Shown piece after piece: positions 9,202 through 16,784 of a DNA stretch of 64,000 nucleotides. The stretch comes from Alkalibacter mobilis. Lineage in GTDB: Bacteria; Bacillota; Clostridia; Eubacteriales; Alkalibacteraceae. The position numbers and the translations under genes are program-made. Below the pieces are notes generated by a model. That model had not been told where the DNA came from. It saw nothing but the letters and a program-made list of their open reading frames with translations, and made no database searches. The stretch spans positions 124,001-188,000 of the forward strand of contig NZ_JADNRK010000002.1 of NCBI RefSeq assembly GCF_015594845.1, read 5' to 3'. Positions within the stretch are counted from its first letter, which is position 1; each line of letters starts with the position of its first letter.

Positions 9202-9555
9202 CTACCAGTTGATCCCAAAAGCATTTTCAATGTGGTTGATCTCTCCTGCCAATAACTCAATGACATCAAATCGGTAATTATCTTCAAATTCGGTATTCGT
9301 TCCAAGGTAATGCAGCGCTGTCTTGATTATATGTTTTTGTTTCGATACGGGCACTGATTCAGAAGGAGCACCATATTCATCACTGCTGCGGGATTTTACC
9401 TCCACAAATATAACATCTTCACACCTTTTGGCAATTATGTCTATTTCTCCCATTCTACACCTGTAGTTTCTCTTCAAAATACTGTATCCCAGAGATTTTA
9501 AGTAGTCCACGGCCAAACTTTCTCCAAATTTTCCTTTATTCTGATTAGAAATCAT
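9202..9555 (-). CDS. yraN: UPF0102 (YraN) putative endonuclease-fold protein
   Basis: A 117-residue YraN family protein with a restriction-endonuclease-like fold. Visible signatures are GKFGESLAVDYLKSLGY, the acidic GEIDIIAKR and the VEVKSRSS motif, which give a PD-(D/E)XK-like D...EVK set. Its function is not established, although neighbours suggest DNA metabolism. The start at ATG 9555 has AAGAGGTGTCTC upstream; the longer frame to 9582 would overlap rnhB without a site. It follows rnhB, the usual arrangement in Clostridia. Confidence 0.92.
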   Translation of the reverse strand: MISNQNKGKFGESLAVDYLKSLGYSILKRNYRCRMGEIDIIAKRCEDVIFVEVKSRSSDEYGAPSESVPVSKQKHIIKTALHYLGTNTEFEDNYRFDVIELLAGEINHIENAFGINW

Positions 9556-9565
9556 GAGACACCTC

Positions 9566-10339
9566 TTAAATGAAATTACCACAAAACGACTTTCTGTGAA
9601 CCGGACTCAGACCGTACTTCCGTATGGCGTCAACATGCTCTTTAGTGCCATATCCTTTGTTTGTCTTGAAATTATACTCGGGATATAACTCATGGTATTC
9701 ATCCATCATGGCATCTCTTTTCACCTTGGCAACAATGCTGGCAGCCGCAATGGCATAGCACCTTTCATCCCCTTTGATAAAAGACTTCTGTGGTATAGAT
9801 ACTCTTTCCAGATGTACAGCATCAACAAGTATGATATCAGGCTTTTCCGCGAGATCTTCCAAAGCCTGTACCATGCTTTTTTTTGTACTGTTCAAAATGT
9901 TGTAATGATCTATTTCGTTATTGTCTATTATTCCAAGTCCTACGCTGATGGCGCTTTCAATCAAGACCCTGCTTAAATCTTCTCTTTTTTCAGCACTAAG
10001 TTTTTTAGAATCATTGACAAATCTGATTTTCGACTCTATAGGCAACATTATTGCACAACTGACTACCGGTCCTGCCAGTGGACCTCTGCCAACCTCGTCC
10101 ATCCCTGCTATCAGTTTAAAACCGTTGGCATGCAGGTTTTCTTCGATGTATTTGAGCTCTTGTATTCTCAAATCTTCCAAATTATTTTTTTCGATTCGTT
10201 TTCTCATTGATTTAACAATTGAGCGAACTCCCTGCCGGGTATCCTTCTCAAGAGAACTCATCAGTCGGGCATAATCGTCCATAGACGACATTTCTACCAT
10301 TTCTTTAACAGCTTTTACAGACATGTTTTTAAAATCCAA
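9566..10339 (-). CDS. rnhB: Ribonuclease HII
   Basis: RNase HII removes ribonucleotides and RNA primers from DNA. The catalytic core begins at GMDEVGRGPLAGPVV and includes DSKKLS, AAASIVAKVKRD and the C-terminal HRKSFC. There is an N-terminal helical extension of about 70 residues, as in Bacillus RnhB. A TTG at 10339 has GGAGGTG at suitable spacing, whereas the ATG at 10324 is too far from it, so I place the start at TTG (257 residues). The start follows the rbgA stop by one base. Confidence 0.95.
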   Translation of the reverse strand: MDFKNMSVKAVKEMVEMSSMDDYARLMSSLEKDTRQGVRSIVKSMRKRIEKNNLEDLRIQELKYIEENLHANGFKLIAGMDEVGRGPLAGPVVSCAIMLPIESKIRFVNDSKKLSAEKREDLSRVLIESAISVGLGIIDNNEIDHYNILNSTKKSMVQALEDLAEKPDIILVDAVHLERVSIPQKSFIKGDERCYAIAAASIVAKVKRDAMMDEYHELYPEYNFKTNKGYGTKEHVDAIRKYGLSPVHRKSFCGNFI

Positions 10340-10340
10340 T

Positions 10341-11195
10341 CTAGTCCACCTCCGGCCATTCAAAAGAAACCTTGCCAAGAGTAGTCTTTTTGATTTCATC
10401 CATTAGCATCTCTGCCGTCCTGGAATAATCGATTTCTCCGCCTCTTATGACATAATTTCTTTTTCGGGCTATGGATTCCATTAGCTCTAATGCAGTGGTA
10501 TTCTCATCAAATTCAACTTTATATCGATCGTAGATCACATTCGGATATGCACTTCTCAGAAATTCAAGAAGCTTAAGAGCAGCTTCTTCCCTATCGTAAA
10601 TCGTGTCTTTTATTGATCCGATCCACGCAAGTTTCAGTCCGATGGTTTCATCATCAAATTTAGGCCACAAAATCCCCGGAGTGTCGAGCAGTTGAATTTC
10701 ATTACTGACTTTTATCCATTGATTGGCTTTTGTTACGCCGGGCTTATTTCCTGTTTTGGTAGATGCCCTACCGCTGATGGAATTTATCAATGTCGATTTT
10801 CCAACATTGGGAATGCCTAAAATCAGACACCTGATTTGCCTGTTTAACCTGCCTTTCGCCTTATCTCTGTCCAAGACGGGTTTCATTGTAGTTTTAACAG
10901 TGGCAATGAGCTCCTTTAAACCTTTTCCCGAGATCGCATCCACAAATACATAAGGCTGATTGGCTTTTTTGTAGTGCTTCTCCCAAAGCTTATTGATCTC
11001 CGGATCTGCTAAATCGGATTTATTTAATACTACTATCTTCTTTTTCCCATTGATCAAATCATCTACTTCCGGATTGGAACTACTGATTGGAATTCTGGCG
11101 TCCACCAATTCAATTACGACATCTATCAATTTAAGATTTTCTCTGATTTGTCTCTTCGCTTTTGCCATATGGCCGGGATACCATTGTATATCCAT
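10341..11195 (-). CDS. rbgA: Ribosome biogenesis GTPase RbgA (YlqF)
   Basis: A circularly permuted GTPase that acts late in 50S assembly. The order of G motifs confirms the permutation: NKSDLAD (G4) near residue 58, then GIPNVGKST (G1), then DTPG (G3). It starts MDIQWYPGHMAKAKR, the family hallmark. Length 284 residues is normal. It lies between lepB and rnhB, as in Bacillus and Clostridium, where lepB-rbgA-rnhB are commonly adjacent. Confidence 0.97.
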   Translation of the reverse strand: MDIQWYPGHMAKAKRQIRENLKLIDVVIELVDARIPISSSNPEVDDLINGKKKIVVLNKSDLADPEINKLWEKHYKKANQPYVFVDAISGKGLKELIATVKTTMKPVLDRDKAKGRLNRQIRCLILGIPNVGKSTLINSISGRASTKTGNKPGVTKANQWIKVSNEIQLLDTPGILWPKFDDETIGLKLAWIGSIKDTIYDREEAALKLLEFLRSAYPNVIYDRYKVEFDENTTALELMESIARKRNYVIRGGEIDYSRTAEMLMDEIKKTTLGKVSFEWPEVD

Positions 11196-11203
11196 TAAAT
11201 CAC

Positions 11204-11731
11204 CTACTTTATCCTTCCCAGATCATCGAAAGGGTATATTCTTATAAATACCTTTCCCACTATTTCATCCTCTGCTACAAATCCTACATCTGCAAAGCGA
11301 CTATCCCTGCTGTTGTCTCTATTATCACCCAGAACAAAATATGCTCCTTCGGGAACGGTAGTTTTGGGATAATCGGGATAACTTGAATCATCCGTGTAGC
11401 TTTCCTGGACCATTTTATCGTTGACATAGAGTTTGCTGTCCTTGATCTCGACCGAATCCCCTCCAATGGCCACTATGCGCTTGACGAATTCAACACCGTC
11501 AGAATAATTCAAAATTATCACATCACCGTAATCAGGCTCTTTAAAAAAATAATCTATCTTGGTAACCATCAGTCTGTCGCCGTTGTTTAACGTAGGATTC
11601 ATTGAGCTACCTTCTACCATCACGAATTCAAAAACAAAAAGCTTTATCACCACCGCCAAAATTATTGCAACTACAGCAGATTCAGCCCATTCTCTGAGAT
11701 CACCCTTTGTTTTTTTTGCTTCTTTTTTCAT
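11204..11731 (-). CDS. lepB: Signal peptidase I
   Basis: Membrane-bound serine protease that removes signal peptides from exported proteins. From the ATG at 11731 (GGAAGTG site) the product is 175 residues. It has one N-terminal membrane segment (VVAIILAVVIKLFVFEFV), the catalytic Ser43 in GSSMNPTL, the general-base Lys84 in VKRIVAIGGD, and the GDNRDNSRDSR box near the end. The single membrane anchor is typical of Gram-positive SipS-type enzymes. Upstream codons to 11764 are not needed. Confidence 0.96.
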   Translation of the reverse strand: MKKEAKKTKGDLREWAESAVVAIILAVVIKLFVFEFVMVEGSSMNPTLNNGDRLMVTKIDYFFKEPDYGDVIILNYSDGVEFVKRIVAIGGDSVEIKDSKLYVNDKMVQESYTDDSSYPDYPKTTVPEGAYFVLGDNRDNSRDSRFADVGFVAEDEIVGKVFIRIYPFDDLGRIK

Positions 11732-11791
11732 GCGTTCACTTCCCGAGTTTTTTGTGTTCAGCAATTTAGCTGTACTATATGCTACTCAATT

Positions 11792-11820
11792 ATTATAATT
11801 GTTTTTTTCTAGTATGTATA
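11792..11820 (-). promoter_or_regulatory. Candidate promoter of lepB-rbgA-rnhB-yraN
   Basis: TATACA (11815-11820), a 17-base spacer and a perfect TATAAT (11792-11797) on the minus strand, placed directly after the rplS terminator. Confidence 0.6.
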
Positions 11821-11822
11821 TG

Positions 11823-11847
11823 AAAAACGGGACTGTCCAGCAGTCCC
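11823..11847 (-). terminator. Terminator of rplS
   Basis: GGGACTG and CAGTCCC form a perfect 7-bp stem with a five-base loop (11829-11847), followed on the minus strand by GTTTTTC. It starts seven bases beyond the rplS stop and ends the ylxM-to-rplS transcription unit. Confidence 0.85.
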
Positions 11848-11853
11848 ATGTCA

Positions 11854-12195
11854 TTACATCTTCTCTTTAATTTTGGCAGCCTTGCCGATTCTGTCTCTAA
11901 GGTAGAATAATTTTGCTCTTCTGACCTTACCTTTTCTAGATACTTCGATTTTTTCGATTCTTGGGCTGTGTAAAGGGAAAGTTCTCTCGACACCTACACC
12001 TGAAGAAATTTTTCTTACTGTGAAAGTTTCTCTGATTCCACCATTTTGTCTTTTTAAAACGGTACCTTCAAAAATCTGGATTCTCTCTCTTTTTCCTTCC
12101 ACAACTTTTACATGCACCTTTACTGTATCACCAACATTAAATGGAGTAATATCCTGCTTAAGTTGTTCTCTTTCGAGCTCTTTCAATATGTTCAT
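11854..12195 (-). CDS. rplS: 50S ribosomal protein bL19
   Basis: bL19 sits at the 30S-50S interface. The 113-residue protein shows the family segments [26 protein letters not shown], and [16 protein letters not shown], and ends KIKEKM. It has an ATG at 12195 with AGGAGG in the leader. It comes last in the ylxM-ffh-rpsP-khpA-rimM-trmD-rplS group, but a separate near-consensus promoter sits between trmD and rplS. Confidence 0.97.
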   Translation of the reverse strand: MNILKELEREQLKQDITPFNVGDTVKVHVKVVEGKRERIQIFEGTVLKRQNGGIRETFTVRKISSGVGVERTFPLHSPRIEKIEVSRKGKVRRAKLFYLRDRIGKAAKIKEKM

Positions 12196-12256
12196 TTTTT
12201 TACCTCCTCCCTTTCTGGACGTTCTTGCTCCTGGCAGAGGACCGCCTGAGATAACT
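12196..12256 (-). promoter_or_regulatory. rplS 5' leader, possible L19 autoregulatory leader
   Basis: A leader of about 60 bases rich in short self-complementary segments (for example TCCT-CTGCC-AGGA) runs from the rplS promoter to its AGGAGG. Firmicutes are known to carry an L19 leader motif in this place. I could not match the published fold by eye, so the assignment rests mainly on position. Confidence 0.35.
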
Positions 12257-12262
12257 TCAAGT

Positions 12263-12291
12263 ATTATAACATATTAATTTTTAAGATTCAA
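12263..12291 (-). promoter_or_regulatory. Promoter of rplS
   Basis: TTGAAT (12286-12291), 17-base spacer and a perfect TATAAT (12263-12268) on the minus strand, beginning four bases after the trmD stop. Confidence 0.75.
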
Positions 12292-12294
12292 TGA

Positions 12295-12993
12295 TTATTG
12301 TTTCTTACTCATATATTTTTTAATTAGATCAGGCCGTTTTTCTTTGGTCTCATTTATCGAAGCTTCAAGACGCCATTTTTCGATTTCTTTATGATTGCCG
12401 CTCAAAAGGACCTCTGGTACTTTCATTCCTTCAAATTCTCGAGGTCTGGTGTATTGAGGGTGTTCTAAAAGATGGTCGTAAAAGCTTTCACTTTCAGAGC
12501 TTTCCTCGTTTCCTAAAACACCTTCTAAAAGCCTGGTGATCGAATCGATCATGACCATTGCAGGTATTTCCCCTCCTGTCAGTATAAAATCACCAATGGA
12601 AATTTCAAAGTCCACGTATTTATCTATTATTCTTTGATCTATACCTTCGTAATGACCGCAAACCAAGATAAGATCTTCTCCAGCTTTTGAAAGACCTGCA
12701 GCAAGCTCCTGATCGTATATTTTTCCTTTTGGTGTAAGATATATCACTTTGCCGGAATTTGCCTTTCCCAATGAATATTTTATAGCATCAGCCAAAGGTT
12801 GTGGTGTCATAACCATTCCCGGACCTCCACCAAAAGGATAGTCGTCTGTCTTGTTGTGCTTGTCCAAAGTGAAATCTCTTATGTTAACTACTTCGATTTC
12901 AACGAGCCCTTTGCTTACAGCTTTGCCAATAATACTTTCCGAAATGAAATTTTTGAAAAACTCCGGAAACACTGTCAAGATAAAAAACTTCAT
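12295..12993 (-). CDS. trmD: tRNA (guanine-N1)-methyltransferase TrmD
   Basis: SPOUT enzyme that makes m1G37 in tRNAs reading CUN, CCN and CGG codons, which prevents frameshifting. The 232-residue protein begins MKFFILTVFPEFF. It carries the trefoil-knot SAM site (YPFGGGPGMVM; LVCGHYEGIDQR; SIGDFILTGGEIPA) and the C-terminal DHLLEHPQYTRPREF. ATG 12993 overlaps the rimM stop in an ATGA. A frame to 13002 exists but lacks support. TrmD acts on tRNA-Pro(GGG), one of which is encoded later in this window. Confidence 0.97.
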   Translation of the reverse strand: MKFFILTVFPEFFKNFISESIIGKAVSKGLVEIEVVNIRDFTLDKHNKTDDYPFGGGPGMVMTPQPLADAIKYSLGKANSGKVIYLTPKGKIYDQELAAGLSKAGEDLILVCGHYEGIDQRIIDKYVDFEISIGDFILTGGEIPAMVMIDSITRLLEGVLGNEESSESESFYDHLLEHPQYTRPREFEGMKVPEVLLSGNHKEIEKWRLEASINETKEKRPDLIKKYMSKKQ

Positions 12994-13502
12994 AGATCCC
13001 ACAAACCTTCCGGTATGGAAACATCTACTCTATTATTTTCAATATCTATATCGACAATATTCTCTCTTGTCGCCGGAATCATCAATTCTTTTGATTCAGT
13101 TTTGACTACGTAGATGTCAGCAGCGCCAAATTGAAGCACGTCTTTTAGCACTCCAATTCTTGTTTCATTTTCGTAAACGTCACTTCCGATCAAGTCAACT
13201 ATAAAATACCTGTCCTCAGGAAGTTCTACCGCCTGCTCCCTGTCAATTTCAAGCAAAAAATCTTTTAATGATTCTGCCTGCGTTCTATCCTTAATTTCCT
13301 CAAAAGTAATGAGTATGGCATTCTTGTGATATCTGACGCCTTGAATATGAAGTGTTTTTTCGCCGGATCTTGTTTTGACTCTGACTTCGTTCAGTTCCTC
13401 GAATCTTTCAGGATCATCTGTCAGTGGCATAACCTTCACTTCGCCTTTTATACCGTGTGCCGCAGCGATTTTGCCGACAACAAGTGTATTATCATTTTTC
13501 AA
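12990..13502 (-). CDS. rimM: 16S rRNA processing protein RimM
   Basis: RimM binds uS19 and helps mature the 30S head. The protein (about 170 residues) has the N-terminal RimM barrel with VVGKIAAAHGIKGEVKV and a C-terminal PRC-barrel with PEDRYFIVDLIGSDVY and LMIPATRENIVDIDIENNRV. I choose TTG 13502 because it places VGKI at the usual distance from the start and has GGTGAG nearby, although spacing is short. TTG 13526 is an alternative. It is translationally coupled to trmD. Confidence 0.93.
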   Translation of the reverse strand: MKNDNTLVVGKIAAAHGIKGEVKVMPLTDDPERFEELNEVRVKTRSGEKTLHIQGVRYHKNAILITFEEIKDRTQAESLKDFLLEIDREQAVELPEDRYFIVDLIGSDVYENETRIGVLKDVLQFGAADIYVVKTESKELMIPATRENIVDIDIENNRVDVSIPEGLWDL

Positions 13503-13565
13503 AAGCTCACCGTCCCGTATAAACAATTAATTTATAATAAATAAAGCCAGGTTTCCCTGACTTAT

Positions 13566-13796
13566 TTATTGCATTATTTCCAGTACAACCTTAACATTTT
13601 CTTTCGTCGCCGCTGCCTTTAAAACAGTTCTCAGTGATTTGGCGATCCTTCCCTGCTTGCCGATAACTTTTCCCATATCGTCAGGCGAGACTCGCAACTC
13701 CAGAACTATTGATTGATCTTTTTTAATTTCTCTGACTTCAACGTTTTCGGGATGATCTACAAGTGATTTAGCCAGAATTTCTACTAGTTCTTTCAA
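13566..13796 (-). CDS. khpA: KH-domain RNA-binding protein KhpA (YlqC)
   Basis: A small (76-residue) single KH-domain RNA-binding protein. The GXXG-type loop is seen in GKVIGKQGRIAKSLRTVLKAAA. In streptococci KhpA forms a complex with KhpB and affects cell elongation. TTG 13796 is preferred: GGAGG lies seven bases before it, and the reading MKELVEILAKSLVDHPE matches the family. It sits between rpsP and rimM, its conserved position in Firmicutes. Confidence 0.95.
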   Translation of the reverse strand: MKELVEILAKSLVDHPENVEVREIKKDQSIVLELRVSPDDMGKVIGKQGRIAKSLRTVLKAAATKENVKVVLEIMQ

Positions 13797-13819
13797 AAAG
13801 ACACCTCCGGAAATCATAA

Positions 13820-14065
13820 TTAACCGATAATTCCGTTTTTCTTGAGTAAAGCTTTAACTGTGTCAGAAGGCTGTGCGCCATTATCCAACCACTTCTTTGC
13901 CTTTTCTTCATCGATTTTCAATTGAACCGGCTCAGTCAAAGGGTTGAAGTAACCAATCTCCTCGATGAATTTACCATCTCTTGGAGATCTTGAATCTGCA
14001 ACAACAACTCTATAGAAAGGTTTTTTCTTAGCACCAATTCTTTTTAATCTGATTTTAACTGCCAT
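13820..14065 (-). CDS. rpsP: 30S ribosomal protein bS16
   Basis: bS16 binds the 5' domain of 16S rRNA and is an early 30S assembly protein. The 81-residue product reads [42 protein letters not shown] in the family pattern. ATG 14065 is preceded by AGGAGGTGAAAAA. It lies between ffh and khpA. Confidence 0.97.
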   Translation of the reverse strand: MAVKIRLKRIGAKKKPFYRVVVADSRSPRDGKFIEEIGYFNPLTEPVQLKIDEEKAKKWLDNGAQPSDTVKALLKKNGIIG

Positions 14066-14084
14066 TTTTTCACCTCCTTGAAAT

Positions 14085-15419
14085 TTACATGAATGGAAAT
14101 TTCATTCTTCCATGTTTTTTATTATTTAAACCGCTGAACTGCTTCATCATCTTCTTTGATTGCTCAAAGCCTTTCAGCAATTTATTCACATCTTGTACTC
14201 GCGTTCCCGACCCTGCAGCGATCCTTTTTCTGCGGTTCGCATTTATTATTCCGGGATTGATACGTTCTTCGGGAGTCATGCTGTTGATAATAGCCTCTGA
14301 TCTGCTAAACTCTTTTTCATCAAAATCCAATCCTTTGAGAGCTTTTTTGTTTCCTCCAGGCATCATATTCAATATATCTTTAAACGAACCCATGCTCTTC
14401 ATTTGAATCAGTTGATTTTTAAAATCTTCGAGCGTGAATGTCTGTTTTCTGATCTTTTCCTGAAGTTCAATTGCCTTTTCCTCATCAAAGTCAGTCTGGG
14501 CTTTTTCAATAAGACTGAGGACGTCTCCCATTCCCAGAATTCGAGATGCCATCCTGTCCGGATAAAAAACTTCCAGATCCGTAAGTTTTTCTCCCATACC
14601 TGCAAACAATATGGGCTTACCGGTCACAGACGCCACGGATAGGGCCGCACCACCCCTTGTATCGCCATCAAGTTTAGTTAGTATGACACCGGTTATGTCG
14701 ATTTTCTCATTAAACGTTTCAGCAACATTTACTGCTTCCTGCCCTGTCATCGAATCGATATTCAAAACTACATGATCAGGTTCCACAGTTTTTTTAATGT
14801 CCACCAATTCATCCATAAGTTTTTCATCTATTTGAAGTCTTCCTGCAGTATCGAAAATCACAGTGTCAAAAAGGTATTCTCTCGCATATTTAAGCGCATC
14901 TGCAGCTATTTTAACCGGATCTTTAGCACTCTCGTCAGCATATACATGAGTTTCCAGTTGTTTGCCTATTACTTGCAGCTGCTTTATGGCAGCAGGTCTG
15001 TATACGTCACAGGCGACCAGCAATACCTTCTTTCCATCTTTTTTCATGTAAGCAGCCAGCTTGCCCGCCGTGGTGGTTTTACCTGCACCTTGGAGTCCTA
15101 CAAGCATGATGGACGTCATGCCTTTTGGCGAATATTTTAACTTAAACGGTTCTCCACCCAACAACTGAGTCAATTCATCATTGACTATCTTGATAACCTG
15201 TTGCCCCGGTGTAAGGCTTTTGAGCACTTCTGATCCCATGGCTCTTTCATTTATGCTGTTGACAAATTTTTTTACTACCTTGAAGTTTACATCCGCTTCA
15301 AGCAATGCTAATTTTATCTCTCTTGTCGCTTCTTTGATGTCCTTCTCTGTGAGTTTGCCTTTTCCTCTAAGCTTCTTGAACGTGTCCTGAAGTTTTTCGC
15401 TAAGTCCCTCAAATACCAT
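14085..15419 (-). CDS. ffh: Signal recognition particle protein Ffh (SRP54)
   Basis: GTPase of the signal recognition particle, which binds signal sequences and SRP RNA. The 444-residue protein has an N domain, a G domain ([35 protein letters not shown]) and a Met-rich M domain with [16 protein letters not shown] followed by KKMMKQF for RNA and signal-peptide binding. Length is normal. ylxM lies upstream and its partner receptor gene ftsY just beyond. Confidence 0.98.
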   Translation of the reverse strand: MVFEGLSEKLQDTFKKLRGKGKLTEKDIKEATREIKLALLEADVNFKVVKKFVNSINERAMGSEVLKSLTPGQQVIKIVNDELTQLLGGEPFKLKYSPKGMTSIMLVGLQGAGKTTTAGKLAAYMKKDGKKVLLVACDVYRPAAIKQLQVIGKQLETHVYADESAKDPVKIAADALKYAREYLFDTVIFDTAGRLQIDEKLMDELVDIKKTVEPDHVVLNIDSMTGQEAVNVAETFNEKIDITGVILTKLDGDTRGGAALSVASVTGKPILFAGMGEKLTDLEVFYPDRMASRILGMGDVLSLIEKAQTDFDEEKAIELQEKIRKQTFTLEDFKNQLIQMKSMGSFKDILNMMPGGNKKALKGLDFDEKEFSRSEAIINSMTPEERINPGIINANRRKRIAAGSGTRVQDVNKLLKGFEQSKKMMKQFSGLNNKKHGRMKFPFM

Positions 15420-15431
15420 AGTTGACCTCCA

Positions 15432-15788
15432 TCAATTTTCCTCCAACAGTTCACCGAGTTTTGCTTTTACTGAATCTACCATGCCCTTTATTTCTTGATC
15501 ACTACCGTTTTGATCGATCTCGTTTAAAATATCCATGCATTCCAATACTGTTGTTTGTCTCTTTTTGTATCTTTGAACTAAATTTAGTTTTATATCAAAA
15601 TCATGCAGTATTTCCTTGGATCTGATCAGAAGATCTCTGACGGCCTGCCTGGTAATACCCATTTTTTCACCAATTTCTGCCAAAGAATAGTTGAAGCTGT
15701 AATAATATTCTACAGCTTTCTTTTGTTTCTCAGTTAAAAACTCACCGTAAAAATCATACAAAATGGATATCTCAAAAAATTCTTCCAT
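15432..15788 (-). CDS. ylxM: UPF0122 helix-turn-helix protein YlxM
   Basis: An SRP-associated small protein (118 residues) with a sigma-region-4-like helix-turn-helix, LTEKQKKAVEYYYSFNYSLAEIGEKMGITRQAVRDLL. In streptococci YlxM interacts with Ffh and SRP RNA and modulates GTPase activity. It is first in the operon, close behind a consensus promoter, and 12 bases before ffh, which fits a role tuned to SRP. Confidence 0.95.
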   Translation of the reverse strand: MEEFFEISILYDFYGEFLTEKQKKAVEYYYSFNYSLAEIGEKMGITRQAVRDLLIRSKEILHDFDIKLNLVQRYKKRQTTVLECMDILNEIDQNGSDQEIKGMVDSVKAKLGELLEEN

Positions 15789-15799
15789 TTGGCACCTCG

Positions 15800-15823
15800 C
15801 TGTAAAGGTTATTTGCTTTACAG
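15800..15823. promoter_or_regulatory. 8-bp inverted repeat at the ylxM-ffh transcription start
   Basis: CTGTAAAG (15800-15807) and CTTTACAG (15816-15823) are perfect inverse copies separated by eight bases. On the minus strand the element begins five bases after the -10 box and ends before the ylxM ribosome binding site, so it spans the likely transcription start. No T tract follows, so it is not a terminator. It could be an operator or a leader hairpin. Confidence 0.5.
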
Positions 15824-15827
15824 TAAG

Positions 15828-15856
15828 ATTCTAATAGAAAGACATCCTTCTGTCAA
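15828..15856 (-). promoter_or_regulatory. Promoter of ylxM-ffh-rpsP-khpA-rimM-trmD
   Basis: A perfect TTGACA (15851-15856), 17-base spacer and TAGAAT (15828-15833) on the minus strand. The -35 starts four bases past the ftsY stop. Confidence 0.82.
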
Positions 15857-15859
15857 GTT

Positions 15860-16774
15860 TTATTCAAACAAAATTTCAACAAAATCTTCAGGAGAGAATT
15901 TTTGCAAATCATCCATGCCCTCACCCACTCCAACGTATTCGACGGGGATCCGGTATTGATTTTTTATAGGTATCACGATACCGCCTTTTGCAGATCCATC
16001 AAGTTTTGTCAAAATGATCCCGTCGAGATTGGTTACTTCATTGAATGTGGCAGCTTGGTTTAATGCATTTGTACCGCTGGTTGCATCCAACACCAAATAT
16101 CTGTAGATATTGAAATAATCAGATTGCCCATTGATAATTTTGTTCATCTTGGACAATTCCTTCATCAAATTATCCTTGTTGTGAAGTCTTCCAGCCGTAT
16201 CACAAATCAGTATGTCCACACCCTTGGCTCTAGCAGCGTGGAGCGCATCAAAAATCACCGAGCTCGGGTCAGCACCCTGCGCATTTTTTATGATAGGAAC
16301 ATCTACTCTTTCGGCCCATATTTCCAATTGTTCCACTGCTGCAGCTCTGAAAGTGTCTCCAGCAGCCAGCATCACGGACTTCCCTTCATCCTTGAACATT
16401 TTTGCCAATTTTGCTATGCTCGTAGTTTTACCCACTCCATTAACTCCAACTATCAAAATTACAGCGGGAGTATCAATGTTCTTGTTTTCAACATTTTCTA
16501 CTTCCAGGATCTCCTTGATAACAGTTTTGATCGCTGACTTTACCATAGCTTTTTCCGTTATATTCTCTTTGGAAATAAGATCTCTGGTTCTTTCAATGAT
16601 TTTATTCGTACTTTCATATCCAATATCCGCTAAAATCAATATTTCTTCCAGCTCTTCAAAAAATTCTTCATCATAGACCCCTGAATAATTTATCAGTTGA
16701 TCTATTTTTCCTGAAAAATTCTTTTTTGTCTTAACCAGACTGTTTTTTAATTTTTCAAAAAAATTTGCCGCCAT
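15860..16774 (-). CDS. ftsY: Signal recognition particle receptor FtsY
   Basis: SRP receptor GTPase that docks ribosome-SRP complexes at the membrane. The 304-residue protein has a short N-terminal helix, an N domain and a G domain with GVNGVGKTTSIAKLA, DTAGRLHNK, TKLDGSAKGG and the C-terminal VGVGEGMDDLQ. It lacks the long acidic A domain of E. coli FtsY, as usual in Firmicutes. The second ATG (16774) has AGGAGG six bases before it and is preferred to ATG 16780. smc is immediately upstream. Confidence 0.97.
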   Translation of the reverse strand: MAANFFEKLKNSLVKTKKNFSGKIDQLINYSGVYDEEFFEELEEILILADIGYESTNKIIERTRDLISKENITEKAMVKSAIKTVIKEILEVENVENKNIDTPAVILIVGVNGVGKTTSIAKLAKMFKDEGKSVMLAAGDTFRAAAVEQLEIWAERVDVPIIKNAQGADPSSVIFDALHAARAKGVDILICDTAGRLHNKDNLMKELSKMNKIINGQSDYFNIYRYLVLDATSGTNALNQAATFNEVTNLDGIILTKLDGSAKGGIVIPIKNQYRIPVEYVGVGEGMDDLQKFSPEDFVEILFE

Positions 16775-16784
16775 TTGCATCCTC

